Positions 55,980 through 64,000 of a stretch of 64,000 bases of DNA are shown piece after piece. This DNA comes from Eretmocerus hayati (taxonomy: Eukaryota; Arthropoda; Insecta; Hymenoptera; Aphelinidae). The DNA is taken from contig CM056742.1 in NCBI GenBank assembly GCA_029851415.1, positions 62,630,454 to 62,694,453 on the forward strand, written 5' to 3'. The translations under genes and the position numbers were made by a program. Under the pieces are notes generated by a model that saw only the letters and a program-made list of their open reading frames with translations, ran no database searches and was not told the DNA's origin. Numbering within the stretch: the stretch's first letter is position 1; each line of letters starts with the position of its first letter.

Positions 55980-58370
55980 CACCCCCCCTTGAATGTGTGA
56001 CCACCAAACCATGATCATTTGCGTACGCTACCCGAGCGAATGGTATTCGCGTATTCGCGTCACGAATACGCAGAAAAATGGACTCCTCTTGAACATTTCA
56101 CGTGACCAACCAACTAGGGATATGCGCGTACGCTACTAGGGGTGCAGATTAACGTGCGCGAATGCATGGAGTACTCCAACTGAATCACGCGTGTGGCTAT
56201 TGAACTAATGGTATCCGCCCAATTCCGCAGGAACGGGATAATAAATTCGCTCACTTGTATGAGCGAATGTGGCAACTCCTCCTGGTGTTTGCGAATGATC
56301 ACTAGACCATGAGCATCCGCGTACGCTACCCAAGTGAATGTTATGCGTTTCGCGTACGCAAATCCAAAAATGAGAGGGATTTTCCTGAAATTCGCGCATT
56401 ACTAACTAATGATGGATTCTTGCGTACGCTACAAGAAATGCAGATTCGCCTACGCGAAGTCACGCATGTTCCCCATACCATGGATATTTGCGTACGTTCT
56501 GAAAAGAATGACGGAATCTCATACGGACATCAGCGGATAGACCCCCTCCTTCCGGAATTGTGTGTGACAACCAGACCATGAGCGTTCGCGTACGCTACTG
56601 AAGCGATTTGGATTTGCGAACGCGAATTCGCGTGTGACTACCAAAGCATGGCGTACAAGCCAAATTATGCTGATTCGCGTACGTCACCTGAATGATGCCG
56701 ATTCGGGTACGCATGTTCTCGTGTGCCCACCAAATCATGGAAATTCGAGTAGGCTATCGGTTATGATGTTGGCTTATAAAATTTGTGCGTGATCACCCAA
56801 CTATGGATATCCACTCTTGCTCCTACGGATACAGATTCGCTGACGCTACACAAGTGATTCGGATCCTCGTTCGCCAATTGAAAAAGTGACTAGCGAACCA
56901 TGCATATTCGCTCAATCTCCCAGAAAAAATATGATCGCGTACGTGAATAAGTGAATGCGACAACTTTTCCTGGTATTTGCGTGTCATCACCAGACCATGA
57001 GCTCTCGCGTATGCTACCCGAGTCAACCATGTTCGCGCACGCGGATACACAAATCAAAAGACTTCTCCTCAAATTTGTACGTGCCTCACTCAACGTGGAT
57101 CTCCGCGTACGCTACTAGCGATGCAGATTTGCTAACGCGGAGGCACCTATGGAACTCGCGGGTATCTACCAAATCATAAATATCCACCTACGCTACTGGG
57201 CATGTTAGCAAATATGCATCGCTAGTAGCGTACGCGAAGATCCACGATGAGTGAGGCACGTACAAATTTGAGAAGTCTTTCGATTTGTGTAATCCCGTAC
57301 GCGAACATGGTTCACTCGGGTAGCGTACGCGAGTGCTCATGGTCTGGTGATGACAAACGAATACCAGGAAAAGTTGTCGCATTCACTCATTCACGTACGC
57401 GAATTCTAGTATCATATTTTTTCTGGGAGATTGAGCGAATATGCATGGTTCGGTAGTCACACTTTCAATTGGCAAACGAGGATCCGAATCACTTGTGAAG
57501 CGTACGCGAATCTGTATCCCTAGTAGCAAGAACGGATATCCATAGTTGGGTGATCACGCACAAATTTCATAAGCCAACATCATAACCGATAGCCTACGCG
57601 AATTTCCATGATTTGGTGGGCACACGAGGACATGCGTACCCGAATCGGCATCATTCAGGTAACGTACGCAAATCAGCATGATTTGGATTGTACACCAATA
57701 TCCATGCTTTGGTAGTCACACGCGAATTCGCGTTCGCGAATCCAAATCACTTCAGTAGCGTATGCGAACGCTCATGGTTTGGTTGTCACACACAATTTCA
57801 GAAGGAGGGGGTCTATCCGCTGATGTCTGTATAAGATTCCGTCATTCTCTTCAGAACATACGCAGATATACATGGTATGGGGAACATGCGTGACTTCGCG
57901 TAGGCGAATCTGCATTTCTTGTAGCGTACGCGAGAATCCATCATAAGTTAGTAATGCGCGAATTTCAGGAAAATCCCTTCCATTTTTGGATTCGCGTACG
58001 CGAAACGCATAACATTCACTTGGGTAGCGGACGCGGATGCTAATGGTCTAGTGATCGCTCGCAAACACCAGGAGGAGTTGCCACATTCGTTCATACAAGT
58101 GAGCGAATTTATTATCCTGTTCCTGGGAAATTGGGCGGATACCATTGGTTCAATAGCCACACGCGTGATTCAGTTGGAGTACTCCATGCATTCGCGCACG
58201 TTAATCTGCACCCCTAGTAGCGTACGCGCATATCCCTAGTTGGTTGGTCACGTAAAATGTTCAAGAGGAGTCCATTTTTCTGCGTATTCGTGACGCGAAT
58301 ACGCGAATACCATTCGCTCGGGTAGCGTACGCGAATGATCATGGTTTGGTGGTCACACATTCAAGGGGGG
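55980..58370. repeat. Array of GCGTACGC palindromes with TAGCGTACGCGAA-type variants
   Basis: Words such as TAGCGTACGCGAAT, GGGTAGCGTACGCGAATG and ATTCGCGTACGC recur every 40-90 bases, separated by longer linkers (TCATGGTTTGGTGGTCACAC, CTAGTAGCGTACGC). The whole array is inverted about 57.2 kb, with a break at 57180-57240. Copies are less regular than in element 1. The ends of element 1's core (9965-10150) carry the same linkers, which shows the two cores are related. Frames across it are by-products. Confidence 0.88.
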
Positions 58371-59089
58371 GGTGCACCCCTAATTTTCAAGTCTGGTCTG
58401 AAAAATCATGGGGGGTTGGAGATTCTGATTTATGAGTATTTCTTCGATCTAAAAACGATGGCTTAGTCCCATTTTCGGAAGAATAATACGTTATCCATAT
58501 GTATTCCCGGGTTCGCGTACAATTGGTCAGATCACCGAACCCATACGACATTGCGTTCGAAGCCACAGAAAGCACACCAGAAAAAATCTGCAGACCGATT
58601 CATCGATTCCTGTCAGACTATATACATTTTTCCCTGCCAAAACTCTGAATTTCCTCGTTGAAATGCCTCGCAACTCGGGAAATATCGATTATTTCGGAAA
58701 AACAACGGGAAAACCCTTCTGTTTCGATCGGAAAATTACATCAAATTGTGACAAAAAAAAATCCTCGGTCAAAATTTGAAATTCCAACCGGACATGTATG
58801 TGGTCTCACAGAATTCGGTCATCGATCTATGAATTTTCTAAAAAACCAGATCACTAGCATCTTATCCACGCAACGCGTAGACGTAGTTTAAAGCGAGTGA
58901 TCTGGACTTCCATGCTAATGAACGACGATTCTAAGTGCGTCAAAACGAACGGAAAAATTAACTAATCAAATTTAAATTCTCAAATTTTCAAACTGAAATA
59001 CAAATCAAATTATTGAATTTGATAAGATTGAATTCTCACGATTGGGTTTTGAAACCAGAGATTCAAGCAATTCTTGCTCAAAAATCCTC

Positions 59090-59345
59090 TAGATTGTATG
59101 ACACTGGGAGGGAAGAGATGCCAAATCACTGGGCTCTCCCCTGAGTGATACTCTACAACTTATAGAAGAGCAAAAGTTGATCAGATCGAGTATAAAAGAG
59201 AAAACGTCGAAGCAACAAAACAACACACACACACACATGGACAAAGGGCCTCGAAGATTAGTCTATCTCAGGTTTGGGATGGTTCCTGGAGGAAAAGCAT
59301 TATCTCCAATCGCTAGATCTCGGCGAGAGGAAGGAAATGGTCCAA
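59090..59345 (+). repeat. Dispersed CA-anchored module, copy 4
   Basis: Right-arm copy in element 2, nearly identical in order and wording to 12720-12965 in element 1: GGGAAGAGATGCCAAATC, CTACAACTTATAGAAG, the (AC)n tract near 59222-59237, GGGCCTCGAAGATTAG and CGGCGAGAGGAAGG. Confidence 0.8.
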
Positions 59346-60027
59346 CCATTTTTTAGATACGAGGACATTTGGTGAAAATAGGATGGAGAAAATATGCATT
59401 TGAATGGGAATGTTGATAAAAAATTGGCAGTCACGAAATCAAACTATTATCTTCAGAAAAAGCAAAAAATGAGTATCAGTAACCCTTTTGCTGCTCACTT
59501 TACAGCCCTCTACCCGCTCTCACGACTCTCCACTACTAACGCACAACTTCCACACGTATGTAGAGGCACCCGTATTGGTGTGGAAGTTGTGCTTTCGTGT
59601 GCGTAACACATTGTTATGACCCCTTGTTCTGTGGGATGGCGTCATTACACTCTTCTTCTTGCGGGGCTCCGTGGTAAGATTACGAGAAGAGAGAGCCAAA
59701 AGACAGAACGCGAATCACTATATGTGAAGAAACTGCACAAATCACAACACTACGCGCAAATTCAACACATAGCCTTCATGGCGAACCAATAATCATTACA
59801 TAATAAACACGTGTTTGTTATGTGATGGTTGGAAGGTGAAACATTACGCGTGTGAAGTTGGCACTCGCTTCCAAACATTTCAAATGTAATGATTAAGAAT
59901 CATATTTCTATCAAAAATTACAAATTCCGACAGCTATTACGAATTTTTACAACTAACTCGTTTGAAAATACAAATTTTTTGCCACATCCCGGTTATGGCA
60001 TGTACACACTTAATGAATCAGACTGTA

Positions 60028-61247
60028 GAAAACTCCAATATCCAGATAGATAATTCTCAAGTTATCGTTGCCAATACCTAGGTATCATGGTGTTGCTTCC
60101 AAGTCTAACTGTGAACTATTCCATTGCATGAATATCCTCGGCCTTTTGATGATGAAGTTATCCCACGCTGGTGTTAGATGTAGCGTTCTTCATGAGCTCA
60201 ACCGTAACCTTCCAGGGAAGGCAGTTCAGCGCAGATCCAAGACTGGTATGGTGAGATCCTTCATATTCCTCTACTACATCAACCTGTACTAATTCTGTGT
60301 TTCGTGGTTAGTTCTCTCGTGCGACTGTTGACATGCGTGCTCTGAAAATTCTGTCCCTCACCATCAGCCAATCAACCTGGAATATAGCATCATAATGAAG
60401 CTGTTTAGGTAAGTCAAGAGCTTGTACATACCAATGTGGATGGTAACTGGGAACTAAGATGGGTCATTGAGTAGAGGTGTATCCTCATTCCAGATGACAT
60501 CAGCCATGAAATGAACTGTTTTCGATGTATGTGACTCTTCATCCATGATACCATTCATGAGGAACGCTGGCTCTTGGACTCCAAATATTTGAGATGGCAG
60601 TAAACCCCACCACTCTTGTTGAAGAATAATTGGATTTCACCACAAAATCACTGATAGTGTCACTAACTTCATCAATAGTGCAGGCGAAAGAACGTGACTT
60701 AAGTTTTTCATAATTCTACAGAATATATTGAGATTGAATTACATCCATCACGCAAAGACTTGCTTGATGATGGTGCAACCTGCAATTATAAATGTATAAC
60801 TCTATCTTTCATGCTTTTTCCCAGTTTTCATTGACATTGTCATGAACTACAGCTTGACTTACCCGAACAGCTTTGTTATGATGCTATATTCCGGGTTGAT
60901 TGGTTGATGGTGAGGGACACAATTTTCAGAGCAAGTATGTCAACAGTGGCACAAAAGAACCATTAACAAAACACAGAATGAACACAGGTTGATGTAGTAG
61001 AGAAACATGAAGGATCTCATCTTCCCAGTCTTGGATCTGATCTGAACTGTCTTTCCTGAAAGGTTACGATTGAGCTCATGAAGAACGCTACATCTTACAC
61101 CAGCGTAGGATGAGCTCATTATCAAGAGGCCAAGGATATTCATGCAATGACATAGTCCACAGTTAGACTTGGAAGCAACACCATGATACCTAGGTATTGG
61201 CAACGATAAATTGAGAATTACCTACCTGGATATTGGAGTTTTCTATA
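60028..61247. mobile_element. Foldback element with ~220-bp or longer arms, tip split by element 2
   Basis: 60028-60295 (GAAAACTCCAATATCCAG, GTTGCCAATACCTAGGTATCATGGTG) recurs inverted at about 60960-61247. Farther in, 60340-60420 pairs with about 60865-60930 (CTCACCATCAGCCAATCAACC). The centre is near 60.64 kb. The mirrored 74- and 87-codon frames (60068-60292, 60940-61203) share most residues but no known domain. The first bases of the left arm lie at 54692-54701, beyond element 2. Confidence 0.85.
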
Positions 61248-61860
61248 TGAGGGTTTCCACGGAACTTTTGACTTTTGTGTTACTGCAATGTTTCTGGAGT
61301 ACTCTGAACTAAGGGGAGTGCGCAGGAGTGGCATTATATAGTATTTGACATGATCCAATATGGCCTACATTCTTCCTTGTTGAAACGCATCCTGATTCAC
61401 CAACGGAAGACTGCAAAAGATGATTTTTGGGTAGTTTACAAACGAACCAACGCGATTTTTCGAATTGATGAGGCTGTAACTAAAATACCCATGCCTCATC
61501 TACTTCGGTGGAATGATATATCCATCTACTAATCTCATCTTCTAAGAAGAAGTTTGATTCAGAGGTGTCCGCTGATTTGGCTATGATATTAGCTCTCACA
61601 TATTGATGTAACCGAGTTTTGTGGGGAAACTTTCTCTGGCTATTGTTCACGAAAATGATGAAATACCTCATGCAAAACGGGGAATTTAGCAATGAGTTCT
61701 CGAAGTTAAGAAGAGAAAGGATCAAATCCCGTTTGGTTTGTGAAGGTGCGTTGATCCGGATATGAAGCTTCAAAGCTCTTACAGTTATCGCGCGAAAGGC
61801 TTTGAGAATGGTCATTTTTTGATGGCATACTCAGGAAACGTAAAGCACAGGACCCTACTG
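61248..61860. other. Unassigned spacer
   Basis: Short frames at 61350-61532 (+) and 61480-61815 (-) have no recognisable motifs. Nothing else is visible before the ACCGAGTCGGT tract. Confidence 0.35.
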
Positions 61861-61865
61861 AAAGA

Positions 61866-61942
61866 GACCGAGTCGGTGACCGAGACGGTTGACCGAGTCG
61901 GTGTCCGGAGTCGGTGACTGTTTCAGTTTACCGACTCGGTCA
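61866..61942 (+). repeat. ACCGAGTCGGT palindrome tract
   Basis: Five or six copies of GACCGAGTCGGT and close variants lie within 80 bases. The word is an odd-length palindrome (ACCGA-G-TCGGT). The same word recurs at 62305-62335, 62410-62435, 62460-62475 and 62535-62575 inside the neighbouring inverted repeat. Confidence 0.75.
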
Positions 61943-62062
61943 CTTCGCATGGAATGGCCCCAAATGCCATGAAACGAACAATAAATGATAAATTATCGTC
62001 AGAGGTTGATAGAAGAATTTTAAAAAAATAGAAAAAAACATGCCTGGCTATTTTCACAATTC

Positions 62063-62816
62063 AGACGCGAGTGGGGTTCGAACCTGCAATCTCTTGATTA
62101 CGAGTCCAAGCACATGTGCCCGGGGCCAGCGAGACATGTTGCGAGAGAGGGCTTAGTGAGCGTACTTGGAGTGTGACTCATAGGAAGTACCCAAGATCTG
62201 TTTATCATCAGTTTTATCATGAGTTGATCATAAACTCTGGCGCCAGAGCACTGAGTCAAGCCGTAGCTAGGATGGGACTTAGAATATTTCTAGATCTGGC
62301 TACTTGACCGAGTCGGTTGACCGACTCGGTCAACCGAATTCAAGTTTTCACGGGAAAGCAACACGCATAGGACTTGGGAATTTCCGAGATTTGGCTGATT
62401 AACTACCGACACGGTACACCGACTCGGTCAACCGAATCCAAATTTTCACGGGAAAGTAACACGGAGTCGGTTAACCAGTCAAATTTTGGAAATTTTCCTA
62501 GTTTTATGCGTGTTGCTCTCCCGCGAAAATTTGAATTCGGTTGACCGAGTCAGTCAACCGACTCGACTCGGTCAAGCAGCCAGATCTAGAAATATTCCAA
62601 GTTCCATCCTAACTACGGCTTGACTCAGTGCTCTGGCGCCAGAGTTTATGATCAACTCATGATAAAACTGATGATAAACAGATCTTAGGTACTTCCTATG
62701 AGTCACACTCCAAGTACGCTCACTAAGCCCTCTCTCGCAACATGTCTCACTGGCCACGGGCACATGTGCTTGGACTCGTAATCAAGAGATTGCAGGTTCG
62801 AACCCCACTCGCGTCT
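62063..62816. repeat. Inverted repeat with tRNA-like tips
   Basis: 62063-62370 recurs inverted at about 62510-62816. Outer tips carry a tRNA-like half; inner parts carry GGCGCCAGAG, the ACCGAGTCGGT word and TCACGGGAAAG blocks. Mirrored 63-codon frames (62116-62307, 62572-62763) differ at few residues and have no known domain. The centre is near 62.44 kb. It could be a foldback derived from a tRNA-related SINE pair; this is inference. Confidence 0.8.
62768..62815 (+). other. tRNA-like 3' half (tRNA-derived, not a gene)
   Basis: CTTGGACTCGTAATCAAGAG resembles an anticodon arm with CGT, and is followed by GCAGGTTCGAACCCCACTCG, which resembles a T-arm with GGTTCGAACC. The D-arm and acceptor 5' strand are missing. 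An inverted copy is at about 62065-62112. It is a tRNA-derived fragment rather than a functional tRNA. Confidence 0.55.
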
Positions 62817-64000
62817 ACGATACGATAAGCCGGGTGTCGGGCCAACCTAGTTTTCTTCGAGCCTACATTCAACGATTGTGCGTACGAGCGTATGCGCGAT
62901 CGTCATCAAGATCGTTTTTTCGATCGTATGAGAGATCGGACGCCCGATCGTACGCACGATCTCATATGGCAGGCCGGGTGTTGGGCCAACCTAGTTTTCT
63001 CCGAGCCGTCATATGACGGTCGTGCGGACGATCGTATGCGCGATCGTCATCACGATTAGTCGTTCGATCGCACGCTCAATTGTATGCTCAATTATTTGCA
63101 CAATCTCATACGATAGGTCGGGTGTCGGGCCAACCTAGTTTTTTCGAGCCGTCATATGACGATCGTGTTTACGATCATACGTATCATATGTGAGATCGCA
63201 CGCTCGCTCACGTGCACGATCTCAGACGATAGAGTGGTTGTTGGGCTACCTAGTTTCTTCCGAGCCGTCATATGACGATCGTGCCTACGATCATACGTAT
63301 CGAAAGCGAGATCGCACGATCAATCGTGTGCAGGATCTCATACGATGGGCCGGGTGTCTGGACGACCTCTTCCTTTGCTAGCCAACATATGACCATCGTG
63401 AGTACGACCGTATGCGCGTTCGTCATCACGATCGTCCGTTCGAGTGCTCGCTTGATCGTATGCACGTTCGTGTGCACGATCGAGAGCACGATATCATACG
63501 ATAAGCCGGTTGTCGGGCCGACCTAGTTTTCCTCGAGCCACCAGTTGAAGTTCGTGCGGACGATCATATCCGCGATCGTCATCACGATCGTTCGTTCGAT
63601 GGCACGCTCGACTGTATGCACGATCATGTGCACGATCTCATACGATAGATCGGGTATCGGGCAAGCCTAATTTTCTTCGAGCCATCATATGACGATCGTG
63701 CGGACGATCGTGTGCGCGAACGTCTTCACGATCGTTCGTTCGATGGCACGCTTGATTGTATGCACGATGATGTGCACGATCTCATACGATAGGTCGGGTG
63801 TTGGGCCGACCTAGTTCTTTTCGAGCCGTCATATGACGAGCGTGTTTACGATCATACGGATCATACTCGAGATCGCTCGCTCGATCGTGTGCACGATCTC
63901 ATACGATAGGCCGGGTGTCGGGCTAACCTCGTTTTTTTCGAGCCATCATATGACGATTCTGCGGACTATCGTATGCGCAAATGTCATCACGATCGTCCGT
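62817..64000 (+). repeat. ~145-bp satellite rich in CGATCG palindromes
   Basis: A landmark GGTGTCGGGCCAACCTAGTTTT-like block recurs near 62838, 62980, 63128, 63240, 63355, 63511, 63656, 63803 and 63920. Steps are mostly about 145 bases, with about 115-base short forms. Between landmarks lie CATATGACGATCGTG, GACGATCGTATGCGCGATCGTCATCACGATCG and similar words packed with CGATCG. The array runs off the window end. Frames across it are by-products. Confidence 0.9.

Larger units (their letters stand above)
54702..60025. mobile_element. Element 2: giant palindromic TIR element, TA target duplication
   Basis: It begins CAGTCTGATTCATTAAG at 54702 and ends with its inverted copy at 60025, with TA on both sides (54700-54701 and 60026-60027). 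It shares TIRs, the CA-anchored module, the hairpin and flanking blocks with element 1, but its core is a different array built on GCGTACGC. The palindrome centre is near 57.2 kb. The left TIR has lost several hundred bases relative to the right, near 54780. No transposase is present. The removed-element sequence CTCATATAGAAAACTCC is found intact near 61247 in inverted form, proving the insertion point. Confidence 0.88.

Noticed and set aside
62768..62815. Functional tRNA gene with CGT anticodon
   Set aside because: Only the anticodon-arm to T-arm half is visible. The loop spacing is imperfect and the acceptor 5' strand and D-arm are missing.
62817..64000. CRISPR-like array at the window end
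   Set aside because: The landmark blocks are separated by similar rather than unique sequence, and spacing varies between about 115 and 156 bases, so this is a satellite.

Overview
The window reads as repeat-dense nuclear DNA of a eukaryote, most likely an arthropod and probably an insect. The basis is the mix of mobile-element families (Ty3/Gypsy, Jockey/CR1-type LINE, Penelope-like, hAT, Tc1/mariner-type TA-flanked elements, Polinton-type polymerase), AT-rich spacers and the absence of bacterial-style gene packing. This placement is an inference. I find no confident host protein-coding gene and no rRNA. Almost every long open frame belongs to a mobile element or is a by-product of a repeat.

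Layout. 0.4-5.9 kb is a complex imperfect palindrome. 6.8-8.8 kb holds short degenerate tandem repeats. 9.30-13.63 kb is a giant terminal-inverted-repeat element (element 1) with TA target duplication and a core of a 14-bp palindrome, TTCGCGTACGCGAA. 13.9-17.4 kb holds three Penelope-like GIY-YIG fragments and a half copy of a foldback element. 19.3-21.2 kb is a roughly 664-bp tandem repeat, and 21.5-23.6 kb is a 94-bp composite satellite. 24.2-25.7 kb is a broken protein-primed DNA polymerase B of Polinton/Maverick type.

From 25.78 to 49.20 kb lies one very large inverted repeat, centred near 30.08 kb, whose middle is two opposed arrays of a roughly 253-bp unit. Its right arm was invaded by a hAT remnant (31.16-31.89 kb) and by a Ty3/Gypsy retrotransposon on the minus strand (33.05-48.37 kb, TSD AGATG). 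That retrotransposon in turn carries a LINE (about 34.3-38.5 kb) and a roughly 2.1-kb foldback element (44.68-46.77 kb). The undamaged left arm of the palindrome supplies the empty site for the retrotransposon.

49.2-52.2 kb is unrecognised AT-rich DNA. 52.3-53.8 kb is a nested hairpin. 54.70-60.03 kb is a second giant TA-flanked palindromic element (element 2), inserted at the tip of another foldback whose remainder is 60.03-61.25 kb. 62.06-62.82 kb is an inverted repeat whose outer tips resemble half a tRNA. 62.82 kb to the window end is a satellite rich in CGATCG.

Nothing here forms a cellular pathway. The recurring theme is inversion at every scale: 8-14-bp palindromes in arrays, 100-1,000-bp hairpins, 4-5-kb TIR elements and a palindrome with arms of about 4 kb. 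The most unusual objects are the two giant TA-flanked elements filled with GCGTACGC palindromes, and the nested 25.8-49.2 kb palindrome that retains a short conserved open frame in four copies.
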